This document shows positions 1-6,610 of a stretch of 10,181 nucleotides of DNA, in pieces. The first letter of the stretch is position 1; every line of letters starts with the position of its first letter. The DNA comes from Bacteroidales bacterium (GTDB lineage Bacteria > Bacteroidota > Bacteroidia > Bacteroidales > UBA3824): positions 1-10,181 of the forward strand of contig JAFXMJ010000340.1 in the NCBI GenBank assembly GCA_017530465.1, read 5' to 3'. Under the pieces are notes generated by a model. It was given only the letters and a program-made list of their open reading frames with translations, was not told where the DNA came from and ran no database searches. The translations under genes and the position numbers were made by a program.

Positions 1-906
1 ATTGGCTGACTGCAAGCCCTCGCGGTACTTGCGCAGATAGCCGTTGAGCGTATCAAACTTCTCAGGGTCTTCCGCCTTCATATCGTCCATAATCTCTACG
101 ACCTTGCGGCCGGCGAGGAGCTGGTTTTGGAAATTGTTGACAATCTTGCCCTCCTTCCTCACGATGATAGGCGCATAGATGGTGCGGGCGGTCTCAAAAT
201 TGTCATAATTTTCGGTGTCGCGGATGTCGATGATGAGCGAACTCAATTCCTCCGTAACCCGCTGCACAAGTTCGTGGTTGGCCTTCTGGGGATTTTCTTC
301 ATATTGGGCGCGATACTCACGCACGCTGATTGGCTTGCCAAAATTGATGAGCACATCGGTGCGAAATTCATAATAATCCTGATAGTTGATGCCTACGGGC
401 ACAATCTTGACATCGAGGCTGTAATTGCTCGCCTCCTCAGCCATAAAAGCGATGCGCGTGATGTCCTTCTTTAATGGGCGCAACTTCCTGATACCCTTGT
501 GGCTTGCCTCAGGGTAGATGACAAGGTAACGGCGTTTGCGCAGCACCTCGACCGCCTTCTCAAAAACCGCATCATTCTGTTTGAGCGACTCCTTGCCGTC
601 GCGCATACGGAATATCGGCAGGATTTTCATAAAAAACAACAGCCGCCTTACAAAATGCCCAGCAAATATGTCTGCCCGCGCCATAAAAACTGGCTGCCAA
701 CTCTTGATGCTCATAATGATGAGCGCGTCCATAAGGGCGTTTTGGTGGTTGGGCGCAAAAATCACCGCGCCATCTTCGGGGATATTTTCGAGTCCCATCG
801 AATAGACGTTGCGATAGAAGATGTGATTGTGTACAAACTGCGGAAAAAGTTTCAACGCACCATACACAATGCTCGGATCTTCAAGATTATTGAATTTTAT
901 CGACAT
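1..906 (-). CDS. Lysophospholipid/glycerol-phosphate acyltransferase (LPLAT), C-terminus beyond the window
   Basis: The frame is open from an ATG at 906 to the window edge, giving 302 residues without a stop. The PlsC/LPLAT motifs appear in order: motif I APNHQNALMDA (H54, D60), motif II around IFRMRDGKES (R100-R102), motif III YPEASHKG (E133) followed by LRPLKKDITRIAF, and motif IV VPVGINY near 169-175. Such enzymes move an acyl chain onto glycerol phosphate or lysophospholipid at the inner membrane. Two oddities are visible: the catalytic His and Asp are separated by five residues rather than the canonical four, and the Gly of PEG is Ala. The LRPLKK motif and a tail longer than in E. coli PlsC suggest the Gat1-like/long LPLAT branch rather than classical PlsC, so the exact substrate is open. 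The start lies inside the end of the upstream transporter gene (20-bp overlap) and has a GGAAGG sequence just before the ATG, unusual here and consistent with translational coupling. Confidence 0.9.
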   Translation of the reverse strand, partial: MSIKFNNLEDPSIVYGALKLFPQFVHNHIFYRNVYSMGLENIPEDGAVIFAPNHQNALMDALIIMSIKSWQPVFMARADIFAGHFVRRLLFFMKILPIFRMRDGKESLKQNDAVFEKAVEVLRKRRYLVIYPEASHKGIRKLRPLKKDITRIAFMAEEASNYSLDVKIVPVGINYQDYYEFRTDVLINFGKPISVREYRAQYEENPQKANHELVQRVTEELSSLIIDIRDTENYDNFETARTIYAPIIVRKEGKIVNNFQNQLLAGRKVVEIMDDMKAEDPEKFDTLNGYLRKYREGLQSAN

Positions 907-1873
907 TTCCTTCCGCTCGTTTTTTAGTCAACTTCACAAACTTAAGCCTCCTGCCATAGTTCCACGCCGCGCTAAGAGTCAAGCCTGAAATAATGTGCCA
1001 AACGCCCCACCATGCCGCCATATACGCCATTCCGCCGGTCTTGATTTCGGGCGGGAAAATAGCGGGGTTGAATATCAGCATCAACGCAAGCCCCGAATTT
1101 TGGATGCCGGTCTCGATGGTGATGGTCCGACGGTCGCGCATATTGAGACCCGCGCCCCACGCCGCGCAATAGCCTGTCGCAAAGGCGATTCCGTTGTGGA
1201 CAAGCACTATCAGCAAGATGTACTTAATGTAACGGCAAAAATAATCGAAATTTGCGGCAAATGCAAAAATTACCATCAACATAAATATGCCGACGGAAAT
1301 TTTTTGTATGGGGCCAGATATTTTTTTTGTTACTGACGGCAATTTAGTCGAACACAACATGCCCAATATCAGCGGCACACCAATGATGAAAAACAACGTG
1401 TAAAACACCTCTGAAATTGGTATCACCAATTCCCTTACATACTCAGAATGAGCGATATACATATTGCCCCAAATGGAAAAATTGAGAGGCGTGATTACAA
1501 CGGCGGTCACGGTGGATATAGCCGTCAATGACACCGAAAGTTCGATGTTGCCCCTCGAAATCGACGAAATAAAATTGGAGATGTTGCCGCCCGGACAGCA
1601 CGCCACCAATATTGCCCCAAGTGCCACTGTTACAGTGAGATAACCACCACAGAAATAGACACCGGCAAATGTTACAGCCGGCAATAGCACCACCTGCGAC
1701 ACGAATCCAGTCAATACAGCCCTCGGATGCGCCAAGGCGGTCTTGAAGTGCAGCGGCTTGATGCCCAACGCCACGCCAAACATCACAAACGCCTGTACAA
1801 TGCTCAGCACAAGTCCCCCATTGTTTCCAAAATTGAGCCTTACATCATCTAATTGCAGCAATTGCTCGTACAT
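887..1873 (-). CDS. BASS-family (bile acid:Na+ symporter, SBF-like) membrane transporter
   Basis: This 328-residue, strongly hydrophobic protein has about nine to ten predicted membrane segments (roughly 17-36, 52-72, 78-95, 110-130, 150-173, 192-208, 216-240, 256-270, 281-303). Two signatures identify the family: ACCPGGNISN at 91-100 and ETGIQNSGLA at 254-263. They correspond to the crossover helices that form the sodium sites and substrate cavity in bacterial ASBT homologues. The length matches the family. The substrate cannot be read from sequence; bacterial members carry bile acids, pantoate, pyruvate-like or other organic anions with Na+. The charged tail (KFVKLTKKRAEGN) is probably cytoplasmic. 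The gene starts 11 bp after the GH3 gene stops and its last 20 bp overlap the acyltransferase start, so the three are very probably co-transcribed. No separate promoter is visible. Confidence 0.92.
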   Translation of the reverse strand: MYEQLLQLDDVRLNFGNNGGLVLSIVQAFVMFGVALGIKPLHFKTALAHPRAVLTGFVSQVVLLPAVTFAGVYFCGGYLTVTVALGAILVACCPGGNISNFISSISRGNIELSVSLTAISTVTAVVITPLNFSIWGNMYIAHSEYVRELVIPISEVFYTLFFIIGVPLILGMLCSTKLPSVTKKISGPIQKISVGIFMLMVIFAFAANFDYFCRYIKYILLIVLVHNGIAFATGYCAAWGAGLNMRDRRTITIETGIQNSGLALMLIFNPAIFPPEIKTGGMAYMAAWWGVWHIISGLTLSAAWNYGRRLKFVKLTKKRAEGNVDKIQ

Positions 1874-1884
1874 TATGAATTTTT

Positions 1885-3657
1885 TTATTCCAAAGTTATT
1901 GTTTTTGTGATAATTCCTTTTCCTTCTGCGAATGTCCCTACGCCCACAGGCAGCCGTCCCAAAAATGGAAGTCCGCCCATCACCATTCGCGCCGACACTT
2001 CTCGCGCCGTCTTGCCGTCTTCGTAGGAAACCACAATGGCAGCCATTTTGTCCAAATTGCTAAATTTTGACAAGCACAGCGGCGAATTGAAAACATCAAA
2101 AACCACAGTCTTCGTTGCAGCCAAATTGTCAACGAATTTGATCATTGCGGACGTCGTGCCAAAGGATGTAGGATATGCGTGTCCGCCGTGAAATGCAATT
2201 ACAACTACGTCATAATCAGCAAGTTTTGTGGCGAGAGCATTGAAAGCGGCTTCATTGGCGGCTTTGGAAATCGTAAACTTAGATAGCGAATCCACATACT
2301 GCCCGATGACGCCCTCAAACTCGGTGTTGGAGGCGTCCTTGCCGATGGCAACGGTGGCGATCTTTTTACGCTCCATAGCCTTCAATGGCAACAAATTGTT
2401 TTTATTTGCGACCAAAGTGACAGCGTTTTCAAAAATCTTGCGCTCCAATGCGGCGGCGTAGTCGGTATTGAGTTCGGCATAAATATTTTCGGTGCTAATG
2501 GGCTGATATACACTAAGTCCCATCTCAAATTTTGCCATCAAAATCTTCCTGCAACGGCAGTCGATTTCTGCCTGCGAAATACGACCCGAATTCCTCGCCG
2601 CCACCAAAGCATTGAAAGCCTTGCGTCCGTCGGGCGGCATCAGGAGCATATCAACTCCAGCCTCAAACGCCCTCACAGCCACTTCGCCGCCCTCAAAAGA
2701 GCCGCTCACGCCCTTCATTGCGAGCGCATCGGTAAATACAAGACCTTTGTAGCCGAGTTCTGTCTTCAAAAGACCGTCAATTACGTTTTTGGAAATGCTC
2801 GACGGCACTTTGCCGCCATTCTTCTCCAACGCGGGCACAAAGAGGTGACCAACCATCACGCCGGGCGCATCGTATTTAATAAGGTGCTTGAAGGGATATA
2901 ATTCAAAGGTATCGAGACGCGCCTTGGTATTGTTGATGACTGGCAATGCCTCGTGCGAATCCACATCGGTGTTGCCGTGTCCTGGAAAATGCTTTGCCGT
3001 CGTAAAAACGCCGTTCTGCTTCATTCCCAACATTATGGCGCATCCCTTGCGAGCCACATTCTTCGGATTGGAACCAAAACTGCGGTTGGCAATCACGGTG
3101 TTGGCGGGATTGTCGTAAATATCGACGCTCGGCATAAAATCCATATTGACGCCCACACGGCGACACTCGCGGCTGATTTCCGCGCCTAACTCATAGATGA
3201 TGCCGTCGTCGGAGATTGCGCCGAGGGCAAGATTGCGCGGGAAACTTGGCACGCTGTCCAACCGCATCGAAAGTCCCCACTCGCCGTCCTGCGCTATCAT
3301 CAGAGGCACTTTGCTCCGCGCCTGAATCCTATTGACGAGAGCCACCTGCCTTGCTGGTCCGCCGTAAAACATTATCACGCCGCCGATGTGGCAACTGTCG
3401 ATGTCCCTTTCAAGTTTGTTGAGGATGGCGTCGCCCGGCTTCACTTTGCCCGAAAGTTCAAGCATTATCAACTGCCCAATCCTCTCGTCGGGCGTCATAG
3501 CCGCCATCAGCGAATCCACCCACGGATTATGCGCCGAGGTGTCCTCCTCCGGCAATAATACCATATCCCCCGTTGCCTGTTTTGGCATCGTCCAAAATAC
3601 CAATAGCAGCATCAACGGTATGAATATCAGCGTCCTAAGAATTATTTTTTTCACCAT
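1885..3657 (-). CDS. Exported glycoside hydrolase family 3, NagZ-like beta-N-acetylhexosaminidase
   Basis: I chose the ATG at 3657 (590 residues), giving MVKKIILRTL followed by a hydrophobic stretch to about residue 24: a signal peptide or an N-terminal membrane anchor. A longer open frame to 3705 would start inside the ndk terminator tail and block the signal. The GH3 TIM-barrel domain spans about 45-375. AQDGEWGLSMRL (about 122-133) lies in the substrate pocket. KHFPGHG (222-228) with D233-S-H235 is the NagZ-type His/Asp acid-base loop, and FTDALAM carries the nucleophile D310. AVTLVANKNNLLPL (about 412-425) leads into a GH3 C-terminal domain ending with GGLPFLGRLPV. NagZ relatives remove terminal beta-GlcNAc from peptidoglycan fragments or chitin-type oligosaccharides. 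The export signal places this one in the periplasm, unlike cytoplasmic E. coli NagZ. It appears to be the first gene of the operon with the transporter and acyltransferase. Confidence 0.93.
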   Translation of the reverse strand: MVKKIILRTLIFIPLMLLLVFWTMPKQATGDMVLLPEEDTSAHNPWVDSLMAAMTPDERIGQLIMLELSGKVKPGDAILNKLERDIDSCHIGGVIMFYGGPARQVALVNRIQARSKVPLMIAQDGEWGLSMRLDSVPSFPRNLALGAISDDGIIYELGAEISRECRRVGVNMDFMPSVDIYDNPANTVIANRSFGSNPKNVARKGCAIMLGMKQNGVFTTAKHFPGHGNTDVDSHEALPVINNTKARLDTFELYPFKHLIKYDAPGVMVGHLFVPALEKNGGKVPSSISKNVIDGLLKTELGYKGLVFTDALAMKGVSGSFEGGEVAVRAFEAGVDMLLMPPDGRKAFNALVAARNSGRISQAEIDCRCRKILMAKFEMGLSVYQPISTENIYAELNTDYAAALERKIFENAVTLVANKNNLLPLKAMERKKIATVAIGKDASNTEFEGVIGQYVDSLSKFTISKAANEAAFNALATKLADYDVVVIAFHGGHAYPTSFGTTSAMIKFVDNLAATKTVVFDVFNSPLCLSKFSNLDKMAAIVVSYEDGKTAREVSARMVMGGLPFLGRLPVGVGTFAEGKGIITKTITLE

Positions 3658-3705
3658 AATACTAATCTGTAAATTATTGCGGAAAGCCCACAATCCCCCA
3701 CCCAC

Positions 3706-3746
3706 AAAAAAAATGCCCCGATTTTTTATTTACAAAAATCAGGGGC
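3706..3746 (-). terminator. Rho-independent terminator of ndk
   Basis: Read on the minus strand, the stem is GCCCC-(T)-GATTTTT paired with AAAAATC-GGGGC, with one bulged base and a 7-nt loop, followed directly by a run of eight T. The stem lies at 3715-3746 and the T run at 3706-3713. It starts 26 bp after the ndk stop codon. There is no T run on the other side, so it acts only leftward. It separates ndk from the GH3 operon, which therefore needs its own promoter in 3658-3705 or partial read-through. Confidence 0.9.
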
Positions 3747-3771
3747 AAAAGTTCGTGCTTGAAGCAAATTG

Positions 3772-4233
3772 TTACTTGCTCATATCGTGAAGCTGATAGA
3801 TGTCGCCGCCGGCGTTGACGATTTCGCGAGCCGAGAAGAAGAAGAAAATCTCGTTCAAAGCGTTCTCATCAGAATCCGAACCGTGAACAGCGTTGTGCTG
3901 TACGCTCTCGGCGTATTTCTTGCGGATGGTGCCTTCCTCAGCCTTTGCGGGGTCGGTTGCGCCCATAAGTTTGCGCCACTCGGGCACGGCGTTCTCCTTT
4001 TCGAGAACGGCAGCGTAGATCGGGCCAGATGTCATGAAGTCAACAAGTCCCTCAAAGAAGGGCTTGCCCTTGTGGATGTAGTAGAATGCCTCTGCCTCGT
4101 TCCTCGAAAGCTGCAACTTCTTCATTGCAAGAATCTTGAATCCGTGGTCGTGTACCTCCAAGAAGATGTTCTGTGCGTAGCCGTTCTTCACTGCATTCGG
4201 CTTAATCAGCATCAAAGTATGTTTTCCTGTCAT
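3772..4233 (-). CDS. ndk: Nucleoside diphosphate kinase
   Basis: This 153-residue protein transfers the gamma phosphate of ATP to other (d)NDPs through a phosphohistidine, balancing nucleotide pools in the cytoplasm. The active-site block NAVHGSDS gives the phosphorylated histidine H117 and N114. The other conserved binding residues are present: K11 in LIKPNAV, Y51, F59, R87, T93 and R104. Length and residue spacing are normal for the family, so it should be active. The start at 4233 follows an AT-rich leader with no clear Shine-Dalgarno sequence, as is common in Bacteroidota. It is transcribed from the promoter at 4288-4295, divergent from nrnA, and ends at its own terminator, so it is probably monocistronic. 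Confidence 0.98.
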   Translation of the reverse strand: MTGKHTLMLIKPNAVKNGYAQNIFLEVHDHGFKILAMKKLQLSRNEAEAFYYIHKGKPFFEGLVDFMTSGPIYAAVLEKENAVPEWRKLMGATDPAKAEEGTIRKKYAESVQHNAVHGSDSDENALNEIFFFFSAREIVNAGGDIYQLHDMSK

Positions 4234-4262
4234 TTTAATTTAGTAATTATATATTTTTTTAG

Positions 4263-4270
4263 TATCTTTG
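4263..4270 (+). promoter_or_regulatory. Promoter -7 element for nrnA (faces the ndk promoter)
   Basis: TATCTTTG is an exact match to the Bacteroidota -7 consensus TAnnTTTG. A weak TTTAG sequence lies about 20 bp upstream in the -33 position. Transcription would start near 4276, leaving about 50 nt of leader before nrnA. With the following C it forms one arm of a perfect 9-bp inverted repeat whose other arm is the opposing ndk promoter. Confidence 0.75.
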
Positions 4271-4287
4271 CGTTTCCAAATCGGGTG

Positions 4288-4295
4288 CAAAGATA
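4288..4295 (-). promoter_or_regulatory. Promoter -7 element for ndk (faces the nrnA promoter)
   Basis: On the minus strand this reads TATCTTTG, followed by CACC, an exact TAnnTTTG match. A GTTTA sequence about 20 bp upstream could serve as the -33 element. Transcription would start near 4282 and run leftward through the opposing -7 element, giving a leader of about 49 nt for ndk. Confidence 0.75.
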
Positions 4296-4325
4296 ACAAA
4301 TTGTAACGAACTTATAAACATAAAG

Positions 4326-5354
4326 ATGCAAATATTTTCAAAAAAAAATATCGAGGCCGCAAAAGCCGACATAGAAGCCGCCCAAAAGGTGGTAATCACC
4401 GCCCACCTCAACCCCGACGGCGACGCGCTCGGCTCTACGTTGGCTCTATATAACTTCCTGAAAGACAAGAAGGAATGTCACGTCGTATATCCCAACAACA
4501 TCCCCGACACCTTCAAGTGGATGCCCGGATGCGGCGACATCATCATTTGGGACAACGAGCAAGCGCACCAAATCGTTGCGGAGGCAGATTTGATGTTTCT
4601 TCTCGATTTCAACACCGCATCACGAGTCGATAAGATGCAAAAAATCGTGGAGGAATCGTCGGCGGTCAAGATTATGATCGACCACCACCCCAACCCACAG
4701 GAAGGTCTTTGCAAACACGTTTTTTCCGACCCCGAGGCGGCTGCAGCCAGCGAACTCGTATTCCTATTTTGCAAAGAGTGCGGCTACAAGCTCAGCATCG
4801 ACTCGGCTCGCTGCCTCTACACCGGCATAGTCACCGATACAGGCTGCTTCCAGTTCAACTGCACCACGCAGCGCACATTCCAAGTTGCGGGACAATTGGC
4901 GGCATTTGGATTTGACCGCTCCGAAATCATACACCATATCTACGACAGCTATTCAGAGGGACGAATGAGGCTTATGGGCTACGTACTCTCCAAAAAGATG
5001 GTGGTATTCCCGCAATACCACGCCGCATACATCTCGCTCACCAAGGCGGAGGCCGACCAATTCGACTACCGCGTAGGCGACACCGAAGGCTTTGTCAACC
5101 TGCCGTTGTGCATACAGAACGTGGAATTTTCGGCGTTCTTTATGGAGAGGGACGGCTTGATACGCTGTTCGTTCAGGAGCAAAGGCGATTTCAAAGTGAA
5201 TACCATAGCCGAGCGTTACTTCAACGGCGGAGGCCACGACAACGCCGCTGGCGGCAAGAGTTACAAGCCTTTGGAGGAAATCGTTCAACGTTTCGTAAGC
5301 CTCCTGCCCAAAGTAAGCCGACCGCTCGTCAGAAAAAACAAAAGAATAAAATGA
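4326..5354 (+). CDS. nrnA: DHH/DHHA1 phosphoesterase, nanoRNase/pAp phosphatase
   Basis: This 342-residue protein has the full DHH-DHHA1 layout. The DHH domain carries HLNPDGDALGS (27-37), FLLDFN with D94, the DHH triad at 119-121 within MIDHHPNP, and YTGIVTDTG with D171; these residues bind the two catalytic metal ions. The DHHA1 substrate-binding domain ends with GGGHDNAAGG (301-310). NrnA-type enzymes degrade 2-5 nt RNA oligomers to mononucleotides and often hydrolyse 3'-phosphoadenosine 5'-phosphate, replacing Orn and CysQ where these are absent. The length (about 340 residues) fits NrnA and is far shorter than RecJ. The C-terminal tail is basic (VRKNKRIK). The stop codon overlaps the ATG of the FKBP lipoprotein gene (ATGA), so the two are translationally coupled. 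Confidence 0.93.
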   Translation: MQIFSKKNIEAAKADIEAAQKVVITAHLNPDGDALGSTLALYNFLKDKKECHVVYPNNIPDTFKWMPGCGDIIIWDNEQAHQIVAEADLMFLLDFNTASRVDKMQKIVEESSAVKIMIDHHPNPQEGLCKHVFSDPEAAAASELVFLFCKECGYKLSIDSARCLYTGIVTDTGCFQFNCTTQRTFQVAGQLAAFGFDRSEIIHHIYDSYSEGRMRLMGYVLSKKMVVFPQYHAAYISLTKAEADQFDYRVGDTEGFVNLPLCIQNVEFSAFFMERDGLIRCSFRSKGDFKVNTIAERYFNGGGHDNAAGGKSYKPLEEIVQRFVSLLPKVSRPLVRKNKRIK

Positions 5355-5875
5355 AACCACACACCTTATTAATATTATTATTGACATTGACATTTGCGGC
5401 ATCGTGCGGCAGCAAGGTAAAGCGCGACGACGGCACGGAGAAGGAGTATTCAATCTTCAACGAAAACCTCATCACCGCCAATAAATACCTCGTGAAAGAG
5501 GACGCCGAGCGCACCGCGCAGTACATCAAGCGACGCAGTTGGAAGATGACCGACGGCGATGGCGGCATACAGTATATGGTGTGCGCACACGGCAACGGCG
5601 ACAGCATCTCCACCTCACCAAATATACAGATGGACTACCGCGTGGAGCTTCTCGACGGCACCATATGCTACGACAGCGAGAAGGACGGCAAAAAGGAACT
5701 CACCGTGGGCGCAAGCGAGATGGAGCCTGGAATGACACGCACATTCCGCCGCCTTTGCCACGGCGACAGCGCAGTCCTGATACTCCCGCCACACTTCGCC
5801 AAAGGTCTCATAGGCGATATGGACAGGATTCCGCCACACTCTGTTGTGGTGTATTTCGTTAGGATTAATGATTAG
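5351..5875 (+). CDS. GldI-like FKBP-type peptidyl-prolyl isomerase lipoprotein
   Basis: The start at 5351 overlaps the nrnA stop. It gives 174 residues with a lipoprotein signal: KPH, a Leu-rich core, then FAASC with the lipidated C19. The frame stays open upstream, but an earlier start would run through nrnA and bury the signal. Residues about 92-174 follow the FKBP fold: MDYRVELLDGT, CYDSE, the LTVGASEMEPGMTRTFRRL helix region, LILPPHFAKG and IPPHSVVVYFV. D108 matches the conserved FKBP Asp. The aromatic positions of the active site are altered: Phe to Y107, the floor Trp to M128, and the Tyr of AYG to K151. The protein may thus fold as an FKBP but have weak or no proline isomerase activity. 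In gliding Flavobacteria, GldI is a lipoprotein of this type; a gliding role here is not implied. It probably acts as a periplasmic folding factor or chaperone. Confidence 0.85.
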   Translation: MKPHTLLILLLTLTFAASCGSKVKRDDGTEKEYSIFNENLITANKYLVKEDAERTAQYIKRRSWKMTDGDGGIQYMVCAHGNGDSISTSPNIQMDYRVELLDGTICYDSEKDGKKELTVGASEMEPGMTRTFRRLCHGDSAVLILPPHFAKGLIGDMDRIPPHSVVVYFVRIND

Positions 5876-5943
5876 TTAACACCCTAACACAAAATTAACA
5901 TTTTATTCAACCAAAAAAGCATTTATAATCGCGCAAAGAGTAG

Positions 5944-5951
5944 TAAATTTG
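5944..5951 (+). promoter_or_regulatory. Promoter -7 element of the small Ala-rich lipoprotein gene
   Basis: TAAATTTG matches TAnnTTTG exactly and is followed by CACC. A TTTA sequence at 5922-5925 sits at -33 spacing. The predicted start near 5957 leaves a leader of about 40 nt made almost only of A, C and T, with a long A run before the ATG, a composition often seen in strongly translated Bacteroidota genes. No terminator is visible between the FKBP gene stop (5875) and this site. Confidence 0.75.
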
Positions 5952-5997
5952 CACCGTAAAAAACAAAACATTAACAAACGTAAAAATTAATAAAAAA

Positions 5998-6468
5998 ATG
6001 AAAAAAATCTTTTCAATTGTTGCCGCTCTCGTAGTAGCAATGGTAATGATGGTTTCTTGCGCATCCGAGAATACCAAGAATGTATCAGCATTTGTACAAG
6101 CTGTAACCGCTAAGGATGCTGCCAAGGCAGAAACACTTATGGCTCAGATTGCAGCCAAGAAAGCAGAGCTCACCACCGACGAATTCTGTGGCTACGTAGC
6201 TGGTATCAACGGTCTCGTTAACATTTATGCTGGTACCGATCAGGCTAAGGCTCAGAATTTTATTAACCAGGTAATCGCCCTCACCGACGAAATCGCTGCC
6301 AAAGACGCAGAAGGCGTGAAGAAATTCGCTGCCGACAGCAAGGTTGACATCGTTGCAATTGCAAAACAATACAAAGACCAGATCGCTGCTGCTCAGCAGG
6401 CTGCTGAAGCTGCCGCTCAGCAAGCTGCCGCTGCAGAAGCTGAAGAAGGCGAAGAGGAAGGTGAATAA
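5998..6468 (+). CDS. Small Ala/Gln/Glu-rich lipoprotein of unknown function
   Basis: This 156-residue protein belongs to no family I recognise. It begins with MKKIFS, a hydrophobic core and the lipobox MVSC (C21). Residues about 25-120 alternate charged, Ala and aliphatic residues and look entirely helical, perhaps three or four amphipathic helices. Residues 127-147 are nearly all Ala and Gln, including two back-to-back eight-residue units (AAAQQAAE, AAAQQAAA), and the protein ends in an acidic tail (EEGEEEGE). Codon choice differs from neighbouring genes: GCT, GTA and AAG are frequent where neighbours favour GCC and other C-ending codons. With its own promoter, A-rich leader and structured 3' end, this suggests a monocistronic, abundant envelope lipoprotein. 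One possibility is a structural protein spanning the periplasm, in the manner of Lpp; this is inference from composition only. Confidence 0.85.
   Translation: MKKIFSIVAALVVAMVMMVSCASENTKNVSAFVQAVTAKDAAKAETLMAQIAAKKAELTTDEFCGYVAGINGLVNIYAGTDQAKAQNFINQVIALTDEIAAKDAEGVKKFAADSKVDIVAIAKQYKDQIAAAQQAAEAAAQQAAAAEAEEGEEEGE
6385..6432 (+). repeat. Two tandem 24-bp units encoding AAAQQAA(E/A)
   Basis: Two adjacent 24-bp units, 6385-6408 and 6409-6432, encode AAAQQAAE and AAAQQAAA. They differ mainly at third codon positions (GCT/GCC, CAG/CAA), so the second is a diverged in-frame duplication. CTG/CAG-rich sequence of this type can expand or contract by slippage. Confidence 0.7.
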
Positions 6469-6495
6469 TCCATCTACCCAAGTCTGAACAACAAA

Positions 6496-6516
6496 GGACG
6501 CTGTCATCAGCCGTCC
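6496..6516 (+). other. GC-rich 3' hairpin after the small lipoprotein gene
   Basis: GGACGCTG pairs with CAG-(C)-CGTCC around a TCAT tetraloop, giving eight base pairs with one bulged C, 28 bp after the stop codon. It is not followed by a T run, so it is not a terminator by itself. It may protect the transcript from 3' exonucleases or form part of a composite terminator with the next hairpin. Confidence 0.55.
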
Positions 6517-6523
6517 TAATGAT

Positions 6524-6569
6524 AAAAAACAGAAAATTGTCACATTAAGGCAGTTTTCTGTTTTTTTTT
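6524..6569 (+). terminator. A/T-rich terminator of the small lipoprotein gene
   Basis: AAAAAACAGAAAA (6524-6536) is the perfect inverse of TTTTCTGTTTTTT (6554-6566), with a 17-nt loop and a T run reaching 6569. The stem is almost all A:T, weaker than a standard intrinsic terminator, but the long T run and the GC-rich hairpin just upstream make a termination role likely. Confidence 0.65.
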
Positions 6570-6602
6570 CATAACAAATGCAAATAATTGCCAAAAATAC
6601 AC

Positions 6603-6610
6603 TATCTTTG
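6603..6610 (+). promoter_or_regulatory. Promoter -7 element of the lipoprotein/OmpA operon
   Basis: TATCTTTG, followed by CAAC, matches TAnnTTTG exactly, 34 bp after the preceding T run. No clear -33 TTTG is visible at the usual distance. The predicted start near 6616 gives a leader of about 49 nt before the ATG at 6665. Confidence 0.7.

Noticed and set aside
127..927. Plus-strand open frames over 127-474, 499-927 and 536-805.
   Set aside because: They lie opposite the acyltransferase, whose minus-strand frame carries all four LPLAT motifs. Their translations show no domain logic or start signals.
3658..3705. N-terminal extension of the GH3 protein to an ATG at 3705.
   Set aside because: It would add MGGGLWAFRNNLQISI before the signal peptide and would start right at the T run of the ndk terminator; the ATG at 3657 gives a proper export signal.
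3686..3705. G-rich run on the minus strand upstream of GH3 as a possible G-quadruplex.
   Set aside because: Only three runs of three or more G are present, so at best a weak two-layer structure could form; there is not enough support.
3658..3771. A promoter for the GH3 operon.
   Set aside because: No TAnnTTTG match is visible on the minus strand here; the nearest (TAATTTAC) has two mismatches, so none is annotated.
5108..5350. Upstream extension of the FKBP lipoprotein frame to 5108.
   Set aside because: It overlaps the conserved DHHA1 end of nrnA and would bury the lipoprotein signal; the ATG at 5351 overlapping the nrnA stop is the natural start.
5930..5951. A second face-to-face promoter pair upstream of the small lipoprotein (GCAAA ... 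TTTGC).
   Set aside because: The opposing strand reads TACTCTTTG, with one base too many between TA and TTTG, and there is no leftward gene for it to serve.
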